A stretch of 64,000 nt of DNA from Clostridium sp. 28_17 (GCA_001916065.1 MNRS01000019.1:42967-106966), one strand, 5' to 3'; positions 41,310 through 51,111 are shown, counted from the first letter of the stretch. Notes: generated by a model not told the origin, from the sequence alone. Numbers and translations are program-made.

Positions 41310-42407
41310 ATGATAATTGACATGTCATATTGGACAAGAGTTCTTAAGAAATTTTTATATGTTATACTAATATTAGTTGGTTTATTTTTTGCATTCAAAC
41401 TAGCAATATTTTACACACCATTTTTAATAGCATTTATAATATCATTAATGGTAGAACCAGCAATAAGATTTATAATGAAAAAAATGAAATTTACAAGAAA
41501 AACAAGTTCAATAATAATATTTATAATTGTATCTGCAATAATAATAGGAGCAGTAGCGTGGGGGATAGTAGCACTTATTTCAGAGGCATCAAACTTATTG
41601 CAAGATTTAAATGGATATGTAGAAAAAGCATACATATTATTTCAAAATTTTACAAGTAAGTTTGATTTTAATAAAATTCATTTACCAACCGAATTAACAT
41701 CAATAATCCAAAACTCAACAGGTGATGTACTAACTTCAGCTTCAGGGTGGGTTAGAAATTTTTTGACAGGCTTATTAAATATTATTACATCTATGCCATC
41801 TATTATAATATATTTTGTGGTAACAATTATGGCTTTATATTTAATATGTGTTGATAAAGTATATATTTTAGACCAAATAGAGCACCATTTTCCACAAAGA
41901 TGGGTTTTTAAAGTTGGGACACACATAAAAGATTTAACAAAAACATTAGGTGGATATTTAAAAGCAGAAGCAACACTTATTTTAGTGTCTTTTATAATTT
42001 CTTTAATAGGATTATCTATATTAAAATTTGCAAATTTCAACATAGAATTCCCGTTATTAATGGCTTTATTTATAGGTTTTGTTGATGCATTACCAATTTT
42101 AGGTTCTGGAACAGTTATGATTCCCTGGGCTATTATTTCTGGTTTAAATGGAGATTTAAAATTAGGTATAGCAATTATTATTTTGTTAATTATAATGTCA
42201 ACAGTAAGACAATTTTTAGAACCTAAGTTAGTTAGTAAGCATATTGGTACGCATCCGATTTTTACACTAATTGCTATGTATACAGGTTTTAAGTTTATTG
42301 GCATTTTAGGTATGCTTGTTGGTCCTATTATTTTGATTATAATAAAAAATGTTTTTGCAACTTTGATAGATGAGGGAGTCGTAAAAAGTATTTTTGATAG
42401 AAATTAA
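41310..42407 (+). CDS. ytvI: AI-2E family permease, YtvI-like sporulation membrane protein
   Basis: A 365-residue protein with seven to eight membrane spans and the AI-2E/PerM layout: two N-terminal spans (YVILILVGLFFAFKL, FLIAFIISLMVEP), a central amphipathic domain (LLQDLNGYVEKA), then LGGYLKAEATLIL, FVDALPILGSGTVMIPWAI and ILGMLVGPIILIII. The N-terminal pattern fits the clostridial sporulation protein YtvI, whose transported substrate is unknown. AGGAG lies before the ATG. It converges on guaA across a shared terminator. Confidence 0.8.
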   Translation: MIIDMSYWTRVLKKFLYVILILVGLFFAFKLAIFYTPFLIAFIISLMVEPAIRFIMKKMKFTRKTSSIIIFIIVSAIIIGAVAWGIVALISEASNLLQDLNGYVEKAYILFQNFTSKFDFNKIHLPTELTSIIQNSTGDVLTSASGWVRNFLTGLLNIITSMPSIIIYFVVTIMALYLICVDKVYILDQIEHHFPQRWVFKVGTHIKDLTKTLGGYLKAEATLILVSFIISLIGLSILKFANFNIEFPLLMALFIGFVDALPILGSGTVMIPWAIISGLNGDLKLGIAIIILLIIMSTVRQFLEPKLVSKHIGTHPIFTLIAMYTGFKFIGILGMLVGPIILIIIKNVFATLIDEGVVKSIFDRN

Positions 42408-42447
42408 AAAATCGGGATTGAAGATTTGACTTCAAATTCCGATTTTT
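42408..42447. terminator. Bidirectional terminator with REP-like core
   Basis: AAATCGG-GATT-GAAG pairs with CTTCAAAT-CCGATTT with small mismatches and ends in T-runs on both strands. The TCGGGATT core is shared with the REP-like repeats. Confidence 0.75.
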
Positions 42448-42459
42448 ATTATACTATAA

Positions 42460-43995
42460 TTATTCCCATTCAATTGTTGCAGGTGGTTTAGAAGTTATAT
42501 CATACACAACACGGTTTACATGGTCAACTTCGTTTACAATTCTTGATGAAACTTTTTCTAAAACTTCATAAGGAATTCTGCTCCAAACACCTGTCATAAA
42601 ATCTGTTGTTTCAACTGCTCTTAATGCAACAGTATAGTCATAAGTTCTTTCGTCACCCATAACACCAACTGATTTTAAATTTGTTAATACTGCAAAATAT
42701 TGATTAATATTTTTGTGTAATCCTGCATTTGCAATTTCTTCTCTGAAGATATAATCTGCATCTTTTAAGATATTTAATTTATCTTCAGTAATATCTCCAA
42801 TAACTCTTATTGCAAGACCTGGACCGGGGAATGGTTGTCTAAATACTAAGTTTTCTGGCATTCCTAATTCTAATCCTGTTTTTCTAACTTCATCTTTAAA
42901 TAAATCTCTTAAAGGTTCAATTATTTCTTTGAAGTCAACATAGTCAGGTAAACCACCAACATTATGATGACTTTTTATAACAGAACTTTTTCCAAGACCA
43001 CTTTCGATAACGTCAGGATAAATAGTTCCTTGTACTAAGAAATCAACAGTACCAATTTTTTTTGCTTCTTCTTCAAAAACTCTTATAAATTCTTCACCAA
43101 TAATTTTTCTCTTTGTTTCTGGGTCACTAACACCTGCAAGTTTTGCTAAAAATCTATCTTTAGCATTAACTCTAATAAAGTTAATATCTTGATTTTTGAA
43201 AACTTCCTCAACTTCGTCACCTTCGTTTTTACGAAGCAAACCATGGTCAACAAAAATACAAGTTAAGTTTTTACCAATAGCTCTTGAAAGTAAAACTGCA
43301 GCAACAGATGAATCAACACCTCCAGATAGGGCACATAATGCTTTTTTATCACCAATTTTTTCTTTTAATTTTGCAATACTTTCTTCAACAAAAGAAGATA
43401 TAATCCAGTCTCCTGAACATTTACAAATATTAAATAAGAAGTTTTTAATTACTTGTGTTCCATTTATAGAACTATTAACTTCTGGATGGAATTGGATACC
43501 GTATAAATTTTTTTCTTTGTTTTCCATTGCGGCATTTGGACAAGATGAAGTATGTCCAATGTTTTTAAATCCTTCTGGAACTTTTTCAACAAAATCTGTA
43601 TGGCTCATTAAGAAACCATTTGTATTTTCAAAGCCTTCAAAAAGTAGGGAAGAATTGTCAATAGATACATCTGTTGTACCATATTCTCTTTTATCTGCTC
43701 TTGCAACATTACCACCTAATGTATATGTCATAAGTTGCATTCCATAGCATATTCCAAGTACAGGAATTCCAAGTTCAAAAATTCCTTCTGCACATCTTGG
43801 AGAATCTTCTCCATATACACTTGCAGGTCCTCCTGTAAAAATGATTCCTTTTGGATTTTTTTCTTTGATTTTTTCAATAGAAATGTCAAAAGGGACAACT
43901 TCTGAATAAACATTACATTCTCTTACACGTCTTGCTATTAATTGATTATATTGTCCACCGAAGTCTAAAATTAAAATTAATTCATTGTTTTTCAC
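42460..43995 (-). CDS. guaA: GMP synthase (glutamine-hydrolysing)
   Basis: A 511-residue enzyme that aminates XMP to GMP. The class I glutamine amidotransferase domain has VLGICYGMQLMTY (catalytic Cys) and YGIQFHPEVNSS (catalytic His). The ATP-pyrophosphatase loop is ALSGGVDSSVAAVLL, and the dimerisation domain ends SKPPATIEWE. It starts with GTG, supported by AGGAGG 9 bases upstream. guaB, the preceding pathway step, is nearby on the opposite strand. Confidence 0.97.
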   Translation of the reverse strand: MKNNELILILDFGGQYNQLIARRVRECNVYSEVVPFDISIEKIKEKNPKGIIFTGGPASVYGEDSPRCAEGIFELGIPVLGICYGMQLMTYTLGGNVARADKREYGTTDVSIDNSSLLFEGFENTNGFLMSHTDFVEKVPEGFKNIGHTSSCPNAAMENKEKNLYGIQFHPEVNSSINGTQVIKNFLFNICKCSGDWIISSFVEESIAKLKEKIGDKKALCALSGGVDSSVAAVLLSRAIGKNLTCIFVDHGLLRKNEGDEVEEVFKNQDINFIRVNAKDRFLAKLAGVSDPETKRKIIGEEFIRVFEEEAKKIGTVDFLVQGTIYPDVIESGLGKSSVIKSHHNVGGLPDYVDFKEIIEPLRDLFKDEVRKTGLELGMPENLVFRQPFPGPGLAIRVIGDITEDKLNILKDADYIFREEIANAGLHKNINQYFAVLTNLKSVGVMGDERTYDYTVALRAVETTDFMTGVWSRIPYEVLEKVSSRIVNEVDHVNRVVYDITSKPPATIEWE

Positions 43996-44055
43996 GATAT
44001 ATCCTCCTAAACAAATATTTTGTAATATTTTATCATATTTTGTAAAAAAAGTAAA

Positions 44056-44087
44056 GGAAAAGCAGAAGATTAATCTTCTGCTTTTCC
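44056..44087 (-). terminator. 32-base perfect palindrome ending the 135-codon gene
   Basis: GGAAAAGCAGAAGAT and its exact complement adjoin around TA. Leftward it is followed by TTTACTTTTTTT. The palindrome includes the last five codons and the stop. Confidence 0.8.
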
Positions 44088-44477
44088 AATAGCAAGGAAC
44101 ATTGGCTTTATTCCTATTTTTGCATATTCAGAAATCATGTTGTCAATATCAACATCTTGAATCTCTGTATATACAGAAGGACGTTCTGTCCATGTTCCAT
44201 TGCTTTCGCGCCGGGCAAAATGATAGTCATAATATTCTGGTCTTCCTTCATAGTCGAATTTTATGGCAATAAATCCAAAAAATACAACTAACCATTCACC
44301 ATCAAGTAAATCATCTACGCTATTTACTTTCCGGCAAGTCCGGTGATAGGTATCTTGACATTTTGTTGAAATTTCAACAAATGGATCTAAAGAATACCAT
44401 AACTTTAATTCAGAATTTAAGAGATCATATCCCTCGATGTCTAATGCATATGTCATGCAATTAATAAATTTCTTCAT
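44070..44477 (-). CDS. Conserved-looking protein of unknown function
   Basis: A 135-residue soluble protein (MKKFINCMTYALDIEGYDLL at the start, GEWLVVFFGFIAIKFDYEGR in the middle, ISEYAKIGIKPMFLAIGKAED at the end). The C-terminal IGIKPMFLAIG turn and mixed alpha/beta pattern look like a folded enzyme-like domain, but I recognise no family. Codons include more C/G endings (CGG, GCG) than neighbours, which may point to acquisition. A GAGAGG ribosome binding site lies before the ATG. Confidence 0.55.
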   Translation of the reverse strand: MKKFINCMTYALDIEGYDLLNSELKLWYSLDPFVEISTKCQDTYHRTCRKVNSVDDLLDGEWLVVFFGFIAIKFDYEGRPEYYDYHFARRESNGTWTERPSVYTEIQDVDIDNMISEYAKIGIKPMFLAIGKAED

Positions 44478-44545
44478 GTCAATTCCTCTCTTTCAACAGT
44501 TAATTACATATATTATAACATAATTTAAAAAATTTTTCAAAATTA

Positions 44546-44574
44546 TTGCAAAAGAAAACTTAAATTGTTATAAT
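44546..44574 (+). promoter_or_regulatory. Promoter of guaB
   Basis: TTGCAA at 44546-44551 and TATAAT at 44569-44574, spacer 17. The 5' leader is only about 25 bases, so no purine riboswitch can fit. Confidence 0.7.
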
Positions 44575-44605
44575 TTTTATATTAAGAAATAAGGAGGAAA
44601 CAAAA

Positions 44606-46117
44606 ATGGCAAAAATTGTTGAAGGAATATCAAGAACATTTAACGAATTCTTATTATTACCAAACTTAACAACAGAAGAATGTATACCAAACAACGTATC
44701 ATTAAAAACACCACTAGTAAAATTCAAAAAAGGAGAAGAACCAAAATACTCTGCAAACATACCAATGGTATCTGCAATAATGCAATCAGTATCAGGAGAA
44801 GAAATGGGAATAGCACTAGCAAGAGAAGGAGGAGTAGCCTTCATTTATGGTGCACAATCAATAGAAAGTCAAGCTAACATGGTTAGACATGTAAAAAAAC
44901 ACAAAGCAGGATTTGTAGTAAGTGACTCTAATGTAAAAAGTGGAACACCACTAAGAGATGTTATGGAACTTACAAAAGAAACAGGTCATTCAACAGTAAT
45001 GATAACAGAAGACGGAACAGAAAACGGAAAATTTTTAGGATTAGTTACAGATAAAGACTATAGAATATCAAGAGATGATTTAGACGCTCCAATTGATAAT
45101 TATATGACACCAAAAGAAAAAGTTATTTGGGCAGAAGAAGGAATAACTCTAGTAGAAGCAAATGATATAATTTGGGAAAAGAAAAAAGAATGTTTACCAA
45201 TATTAACAAAAGAAGGTAATCTAAAATATTTAGTATTTAGAAAAGACTATGAAGAAAGAAAAAATAACCCAAACTCATTATTAGACGAAAATAAAAGATA
45301 TATTGTAGGAGCAGGAATAAACACAAGAGACTATGAAGAAAGAATACCTGCATTAGTAGAAGCCGGAGCAGATTTATTATGTATGGACTCTTCAGATGGA
45401 TATTCAGTATGGCAAAAAAATACTATAGATTATGTAAGAAAAACATATGGAGATAGTGTAAAAATAGGAGCAGGAAATGTTGTAGATGCAGAAGGATTTA
45501 AATATCTAGCAGAAGCTGGAGCAGATTTTATAAAAGTCGGTGTAGGTGGAGGATCTATCTGTATAACACGTGAAACAAAAGGAATTGGTAGAGGACAAGC
45601 AAGTGCATTAATCGACGTAGTAAAAGCACGTGACGAATATTACGAAGAAACAGGAATTTATATTCCAATATGTTCAGACGGAGGAATTGTACATGACCAT
45701 CATATAACAATAGCATTATCATTAGGAGCAGACTTTGTTATGATGGGAAGATATTTTGCAAGATTTGACGAAAGCCCTACAAGAGTATTAAAAATAGGAA
45801 ATAACTATGTAAAAGAATACTGGGGAGAAGGATCTAACCGTGCTAGAAACTGGCAAAGATATGACATGGGAGGAGAAAAAAACAAATTATCTTTTGAAGA
45901 AGGTGTTGATTCTTACATTCCTTATGCAGGACCATTAAAAGACAATTTAAATGTAACAGTAACAAAAATAAAATCAACAATGTGCAACTGTGGAGCAATA
46001 ACAATTAAAGAATTACACGAAAAAGCAAGATTAACTTTAGTTTCTAATGTAAGTATTGCAGAAGGTAGTGCACATGATGTTATGCTAAAAGAAGTAGATA
46101 AAAATTATAATAATTAA
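44606..46117 (+). CDS. guaB: IMP dehydrogenase
   Basis: A 503-residue enzyme that oxidises IMP to XMP with NAD. A TIM barrel is interrupted by two CBS domains at about residues 95-220 (VMELTKETGHSTVMITEDG ... LVEANDIIWEKKKECLPIL). The substrate loop is KVGVGGGSICITRETKGIGR with the catalytic Cys (ICITR where most have ICTTR). The flap region has YWGEGSNRARNWQRY. This is the slightly divergent clostridial form. AAGGAGGAAA precedes the ATG and a terminator follows. Confidence 0.93.
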   Translation: MAKIVEGISRTFNEFLLLPNLTTEECIPNNVSLKTPLVKFKKGEEPKYSANIPMVSAIMQSVSGEEMGIALAREGGVAFIYGAQSIESQANMVRHVKKHKAGFVVSDSNVKSGTPLRDVMELTKETGHSTVMITEDGTENGKFLGLVTDKDYRISRDDLDAPIDNYMTPKEKVIWAEEGITLVEANDIIWEKKKECLPILTKEGNLKYLVFRKDYEERKNNPNSLLDENKRYIVGAGINTRDYEERIPALVEAGADLLCMDSSDGYSVWQKNTIDYVRKTYGDSVKIGAGNVVDAEGFKYLAEAGADFIKVGVGGGSICITRETKGIGRGQASALIDVVKARDEYYEETGIYIPICSDGGIVHDHHITIALSLGADFVMMGRYFARFDESPTRVLKIGNNYVKEYWGEGSNRARNWQRYDMGGEKNKLSFEEGVDSYIPYAGPLKDNLNVTVTKIKSTMCNCGAITIKELHEKARLTLVSNVSIAEGSAHDVMLKEVDKNYNN

Positions 46118-46121
46118 TAAC

Positions 46122-46152
46122 AAAAATGTCCTTTTAACAAAGGGCATTTTTA
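46122..46152. terminator. Bidirectional terminator
   Basis: AAAAATGTCCTTT / AAAGGGCATTTTT with one G-U, loop TAAC, T-runs on both strands. Confidence 0.8.
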
Positions 46153-46701
46153 TAATATCCCAGCCGTAGGAATATAACTATCATCAGGAGGATAAACATA
46201 CTCATCAGAAGAAGGTTTGTCAACACTTTTTATATCAGTAACTTTAACAATAGGCATATCACCATGATAATCACCTTTCACAATAGTACCAGTAACTTTA
46301 ACCCACGAATTATCAGTAAAATTCTTAGCATTATCGCACTCACACAAAAAGCCAACAACAACAGACTGGGAATTAGAACTAACAATCATGTCACGAGCCA
46401 GAACAAATTGATTATCTTGCAAATCTAAAACCCTATAAACATAGCCTGTAAAGCAAATCTTTTTACCAACATAAGAATCAATATTTTCATGAACAGTCTT
46501 TAAAATATTTGTATAATTTCTTGGTTGAATTTCGGAAACACCATTTTGAGGAAAGCAACTTTGGGATTTAGAAGCATTATTAGCACCACCAAAAACTCTA
46601 CACATAACAATTCCCAAAATAACAACTAAAAACGCAATTATCCCCATAAAAAAATATTTAAAAATTTTACTCCCATTAACTTTAACATTAAAAATAAACA
46701 T
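46150..46701 (-). CDS. Membrane-anchored OB-fold protein (TIGR03943/DUF1980-like C-terminus)
   Basis: A 183-residue protein with one N-terminal span (YFFMGIIAFLVVILGIVMC) and an extracytoplasmic domain: YVGKKICFTGYVYRVLD, FVLARDMIV, VVVGFLCEC, WVKVTGTIVKGDYHGDMPIV and YVYPPDDSY. This is the C-terminal OB-like domain seen in TIGR03943 proteins, which pair with DUF318-type permeases; the usual CC pair is reduced. No permease lies next to it here. Start at 46701 because AAAAGGGG lies 7 bases before it. Confidence 0.6.
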   Translation of the reverse strand: MFIFNVKVNGSKIFKYFFMGIIAFLVVILGIVMCRVFGGANNASKSQSCFPQNGVSEIQPRNYTNILKTVHENIDSYVGKKICFTGYVYRVLDLQDNQFVLARDMIVSSNSQSVVVGFLCECDNAKNFTDNSWVKVTGTIVKGDYHGDMPIVKVTDIKSVDKPSSDEYVYPPDDSYIPTAGIL

Positions 46702-46826
46702 ACAAAAACCCCTTTTCAATTCTCAATTTACAATCTATTTAATACATAAATAACAAAATTCTTATTGTACATACTAAAATGTATTTAATAGCAAAAAAAA
46801 TATGCTTATTTTTTTATTAAAAATAC

Positions 46827-46855
46827 TTGCTAAAAACCAATTTTAGTGATATAGT
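46827..46855 (+). promoter_or_regulatory. Promoter of secA
   Basis: TTGCTA at 46827-46832 and TATAGT at 46850-46855, spacer 17. Confidence 0.6.
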
Positions 46856-46932
46856 AACAAAGTACAAAAGGGAAAGTTAGTAACAAAAAATTTTCCACAA
46901 TATCAAAAATAAACTTAGGAGGAATGTACCAA

Positions 46933-49680
46933 ATGAAATTTTTCAAAACATACAGCGAAAAAGAAGTAAAAAGGGTAATGCCAATAGTAAAGAAAATTAA
47001 TGAATTAGAACCAGAAATGGAAAAATTAACAGACCACGAATTAAGAGGAAAAACAGAATATTTCAAAAAGCAATTAGCAGATGGAAAAACATTAGATGAT
47101 ATATTACCAGAAGCATTTGCAGTTGTAAGAGAAGCCTCAAAAAGAGCATTAGGAATGAGACACTTTGATGTTCAATTAATAGGTGGAATTATATTACACC
47201 AAGGAAGAATTGCCGAAATGAAAACTGGTGAAGGAAAAACATTAGTTGCAACATTACCAGTATACTTAAATGCACTAGAAGGAAAAGGAGTTCATGTAAT
47301 TACAGTAAACGACTACCTAGCAAAAAGAGATAGTGAATGGATGGGAAAATTATATAAATTTTTAGGACTTTCAGTAGGACTAGTAATTGCAGGAATGGAC
47401 CCACAAGCAAAACAAAAAGCATATGCAGCAGATATCACATATGGTACAAACAACGAATTTGGATTTGATTATTTAAGAGATAATATGGTAATCTATCAAA
47501 ATCAATTGGTACAAAGAGGATTACATTATGCAATTGTCGATGAAATTGATAGTATTTTAATAGATGAAGCAAGAACACCACTTATCATATCTGGTAGAGC
47601 AAACGAATCTTCAGATTTATATAAAAGAGCAGATAACTTCGTAAAAAAATTAGAAGCAAAAGTTATTGTAGAAGAAGATGTAAAAGATTTTGAACAAGCA
47701 GAAGACAACGAAAAATATGATTACATTGTAGACCTAAAAGCAAAATCTGCATCATTAACACAAAAAGGTATTAAAAAAGCAGAAGAATTCTTTAACCTAG
47801 AAAACTTCAACGACCTAGAAAATTCAACAATAGTACACCATGTAAACCAAGCACTAAGAGCAAATGGTGTAATGAAAAAAGATATAGATTACATCGTAAA
47901 AGATGGAGAAGTTCTAATTGTAGATGAATTTACAGGACGTATCATGTATGGAAGAAGATACAACAATGGATTACATCAAGCAATTGAAGCAAAAGAAAAA
48001 GTCAAAATTGCAGACGAATCAAAAACACTTGCAACAATAACATTCCAAAACTTCTTTAGAATGTATGATAAATTATCTGGTATGACTGGTACAGCCATGA
48101 CAGAAGAGGCAGAATTTGAAGAAATATATAACTTAGACGTTGTTGAAATACCAACAAATAAACCTATGGTTAGAAAAGACGAAAATGATGTTATATACAA
48201 AAATGAAAGAGCAAAATTTAAAGCTGTTGTTGAAAGTGTTAAAGAAAGCCATGAAAAAGGACAACCAGTTCTAATTGGTACAGTATCAATTGAAAAATCA
48301 GAAAAATTAAGCAAATTACTTGATAAAGAAAGAATACCACATGAAGTATTAAACGCAAAATCACATGAAAAAGAAGCTATGATAGTTGCCCAAGCAGGTA
48401 AATTTGGTGCAGTTACAATTGCTACAAACATGGCAGGACGTGGTACTGACATTATGCTAGGTGGAAATAGCGAATACTTAGCAAAAGAAGAAATGAGAAA
48501 AAATAAAGTACCAGAAAACTTAATAGAAGAAGCAAACACATATTATGAAACAGACGACCAAGACATATTAAGAGCAAGAGAACAATTCAATAAATTAGTT
48601 GAAAAATATGACGAAAAAATAAAAGAAGAAAAACAAAAAGTTATAGATGCAGGAGGTCTAAAAATAATTGGTACAGAAAGACACGAATCAAGAAGAATTG
48701 ACAACCAATTAAGAGGACGTTCTGGACGTCAAGGCGATGTCGGAGAATCAAGATTCTTTATCGGACTAGATGATGACTTAATGAAAATCTTTGGCGGAGA
48801 CGCAATAACAAAAGTTTACAATACATTAGGTGCAGACGAAGACATGCCAATTACTGCAAAATTAATATCAAAAACAGTTGCAAATGCTCAAAAGAAAGTT
48901 GAAGGTAGAAACTTCAGTATCCGTAAAAATGTATTAAAATATGATGATGTTATGAACGCACAAAGAGAAATTATTTACAAACAAAGAAGAGAAGTTCTTG
49001 ACGGAGAAGATATCCATAGCAACATATTAAATATGATAAATTCAATAGCAGAAGAAACAGTTGCAATGTTTGTTGAAGGTGAAGACGGAAAATCAATTAA
49101 TGTAGAAGCTTTAAATACAGAAATAACAAACGAATTTGGTTTAGAAATGTATGACTTCATTAAAGAACATGAAAATGATTCAAATGCAATTATAGAAGAA
49201 TTAGAAAAACAAGCATTAAACAAATATCAAGCAAAAGAAGAAGAAATTACTTCTGAAAAAATGAGAGAACTTGAAAGAGTTGTAATGCTTAAAGTTGTTG
49301 ACGAAAAATGGATGAACCATATTGATAATATGGACGAATTAAAAAATGGTATCGGATTAAGAGCTTACGGACAACAAGATCCAGTTGTTAAATACAGAAT
49401 GGAAGGTATGGATATGTTTGAAGAAATGATTGCAAACATAAAAGTAGATGTTGTTAAAATTCTTATGAATATCAGAAGACAAAATGGTGAAGTTAAAAGA
49501 CAAGAAGCAGTAAAAATTACAGGTGCAGCATTAGAAGCTATCAATAGTGTTGATGGTGGTAAAAAAATAAATACTCCTGAATATAGTCAGACAGTTGTAA
49601 ATGAAGGACCAAAAGTTGGTAGAAATGACCCATGTCCATGTGGAAGCGGCAAAAAGTATAAAAACTGTTGTGGAAAGTAA
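46933..49680 (+). CDS. secA: Preprotein translocase ATPase SecA
   Basis: A 915-residue motor that pushes preproteins through SecYEG. Walker A is EMKTGEGKTLVATL, the DEAD-like box is AIVDEIDSILIDEARTPLI, the helicase arms include TGRIMYGRRYNNGLHQAIEA and TNMAGRGTDIMLGG, and the scaffold has RQDEAV-like KRQEAVKITG. The C-terminal zinc-binding SEC-C tail is NDPCPCGSGKKYKNCCGK. ATG at 46933 is preferred over 46924 because AGGAGG is 10 bases before it. A copy of its 3' end is found at 51112. Confidence 0.97.
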   Translation: MKFFKTYSEKEVKRVMPIVKKINELEPEMEKLTDHELRGKTEYFKKQLADGKTLDDILPEAFAVVREASKRALGMRHFDVQLIGGIILHQGRIAEMKTGEGKTLVATLPVYLNALEGKGVHVITVNDYLAKRDSEWMGKLYKFLGLSVGLVIAGMDPQAKQKAYAADITYGTNNEFGFDYLRDNMVIYQNQLVQRGLHYAIVDEIDSILIDEARTPLIISGRANESSDLYKRADNFVKKLEAKVIVEEDVKDFEQAEDNEKYDYIVDLKAKSASLTQKGIKKAEEFFNLENFNDLENSTIVHHVNQALRANGVMKKDIDYIVKDGEVLIVDEFTGRIMYGRRYNNGLHQAIEAKEKVKIADESKTLATITFQNFFRMYDKLSGMTGTAMTEEAEFEEIYNLDVVEIPTNKPMVRKDENDVIYKNERAKFKAVVESVKESHEKGQPVLIGTVSIEKSEKLSKLLDKERIPHEVLNAKSHEKEAMIVAQAGKFGAVTIATNMAGRGTDIMLGGNSEYLAKEEMRKNKVPENLIEEANTYYETDDQDILRAREQFNKLVEKYDEKIKEEKQKVIDAGGLKIIGTERHESRRIDNQLRGRSGRQGDVGESRFFIGLDDDLMKIFGGDAITKVYNTLGADEDMPITAKLISKTVANAQKKVEGRNFSIRKNVLKYDDVMNAQREIIYKQRREVLDGEDIHSNILNMINSIAEETVAMFVEGEDGKSINVEALNTEITNEFGLEMYDFIKEHENDSNAIIEELEKQALNKYQAKEEEITSEKMRELERVVMLKVVDEKWMNHIDNMDELKNGIGLRAYGQQDPVVKYRMEGMDMFEEMIANIKVDVVKILMNIRRQNGEVKRQEAVKITGAALEAINSVDGGKKINTPEYSQTVVNEGPKVGRNDPCPCGSGKKYKNCCGK

Positions 49681-49768
49681 CATAAAATAAGTGAAGGATT
49701 TAAATTTTAAAAAAGAGAAATAGGTTTGAGTTTTATAACTTGTCTACGAAATATTAAAAAAATAAGTG

Positions 49769-49810
49769 AAAAAGGATGGGGAAAACATTTTAAATGTAGA
49801 CATCCTTTTT
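49769..49810 (+). terminator. Terminator downstream of secA
   Basis: AAAAAGGATG / CATCCTTTTT with inner pairing ACATTT / AAATGT and a T-run. Confidence 0.8.
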
Positions 49811-49848
49811 TTGATAATTAATATAAAATATATTTAGGAGTTGATAAT

Positions 49849-50373
49849 ATGCTAAGTCCAAAATTAGAAACAGAAAGATTAATATTAAGAAGATATGAAG
49901 AAACCGATATAGATATGCAATATGAAGTATTAACAGATAACAGATTAGCAGAATATATAAAGTTTCCTAACTTAACAAAAGAAGAAGAACTAGAATGCAT
50001 TAAAGATTGGATTAAAAATGCAGATGATTCAAAATATGAAAAATGGGTAATTACTTTAAAAAGTGATAATACTCCTATTGGGAATATATCTGTAAATGGA
50101 ATTGAAAAAAGACATAACTATTGTAACGTTGGTTATGTAATATTGTATGCTTATTGGGGAAAAGGTTATGCATCAGAAGCATTAAAGGTTGTATCGGATT
50201 ATTTGTTAGAAAGTGGATATTATTTAGTTGAGTGTTCTTGCAATGAATTAAATAAACAATCATCTAGAGTAATGGAAAAAGCTGGTTTTAAAAAAGATGG
50301 TTATATTGCTAATAGAAGACTTAATAAAGATGGAACATATTCTGGAGTAGAATATTATAGTAAGACAAAATAG
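49849..50373 (+). CDS. GNAT acetyltransferase (RimJ/RimL type)
   Basis: A 174-residue N-acetyltransferase. LETERLILRRYEETDIDMQY is the RimJ/RimL opening. The acetyl-CoA site is VILYAYWGKGYASEALKVV, and NELNKQSSRVMEKAGFKKDG is the late motif. Members acetylate ribosomal protein N-termini, antibiotics or metabolites. AGGAG precedes the ATG. The sequence lies between secA and the duplicated secA tail, together with a RhuM pseudogene, so it may have arrived with that insertion. Confidence 0.88.
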   Translation: MLSPKLETERLILRRYEETDIDMQYEVLTDNRLAEYIKFPNLTKEEELECIKDWIKNADDSKYEKWVITLKSDNTPIGNISVNGIEKRHNYCNVGYVILYAYWGKGYASEALKVVSDYLLESGYYLVECSCNELNKQSSRVMEKAGFKKDGYIANRRLNKDGTYSGVEYYSKTK

Positions 50374-50374
50374 T

Positions 50375-50902
50375 AAAAATATATTTGCTGAATGTTCTAT
50401 TGATTATGATAAAAATAGTGATACTGCAATAACTTTTTATAAAACTATTCAAAATAAATTTCATTATGCAATTATTGGAAACACTGCTGCTGAAATAGTT
50501 TATAAAAGAGTGGATTTTAAAAAAGAAAATATGGGACTTACTACCTGAGAAAATTCACCTGATGGGAAGATTTTAAAATCTGATGTAATTATTTCCAAGA
50601 ACTATTTAAATGAACAAGAAATTAAAAATTTAAATAATTTAGTAAACTTATTTTTGGATATCGCTGAAAATAATGTAGAAAGAAGTATAACAATGTATAT
50701 GGAAGATTGGAAAAATGAAGTAGATAATGCCCTAAAAGTTTTCCATTATGAAGTTTTATAAGGAAAAGGGAAAATCTCACATAAACAAGCAGTAGAAAGA
50801 GCGGAAAATGAATATGAAAAATATAAAGCTATACAGGATAAGAATTATGTGTCAGATTTTGATAGACTATTAAGTGAAACAAAGCAAATTGAAAATAAAT
50901 AA
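50375..50902 (+). pseudogene. RhuM-family virulence-protein-like pseudogene
   Basis: In one frame from 50375 to TAA 50902 the bases read FAECSIDYDKNSDTAITFYK, IQNKFHYAIIGNTAAEIVYK, NMGLTT*ENSPDGKILKSDV, ISKNYLNEQEIKNLNNLVNL, DIAENNVERSITMYMEDW and EVL*GKGKISHKQAVERAEN. This is the C-terminal two thirds of a RhuM-family protein. Two stops interrupt it: TGA at 50546, where the family has Trp, and TAA at 50759. There is no start, and the 5' part is lost at the junction with the GNAT gene. Family function is poorly known. Confidence 0.7.
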
Positions 50903-51111
50903 ATTGCACATTTGATAAAAAAATTGATCTAATCATATTAGATGAACGGATGTGGACAATGTCCACAATATGTCCACGTTGGAAAAATACTTATAGTACA
51001 GGTAATATCATAAATACAAATAATATAGATGTTACCTAGTCTGACAAATAAGGAAATACGAATAATACTATAAGTATAGATAGTATTAATAATATGGGAG
51101 AATCAACTACA
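50903..51111. other. Decayed non-coding stretch
   Basis: No intact ORF. It contains a palindrome TGTGGACA / TGTCCACA near 50951-50967 and an Asn/Ile-rich frame with two stops that leads into the duplicated secA tail. The rest looks like drifting remnant sequence. Confidence 0.4.

Noticed and set aside
44478..44605. Purine riboswitch before guaB
   Set aside because: The leader between the consensus promoter and the start codon is only about 25 bases.
50546..50548. UGA at a Trp position as a sign of an alternative genetic code
   Set aside because: All intact genes use TGG for Trp, prfB is complete and uses the UGA frameshift, and the same pseudogene has a TAA.
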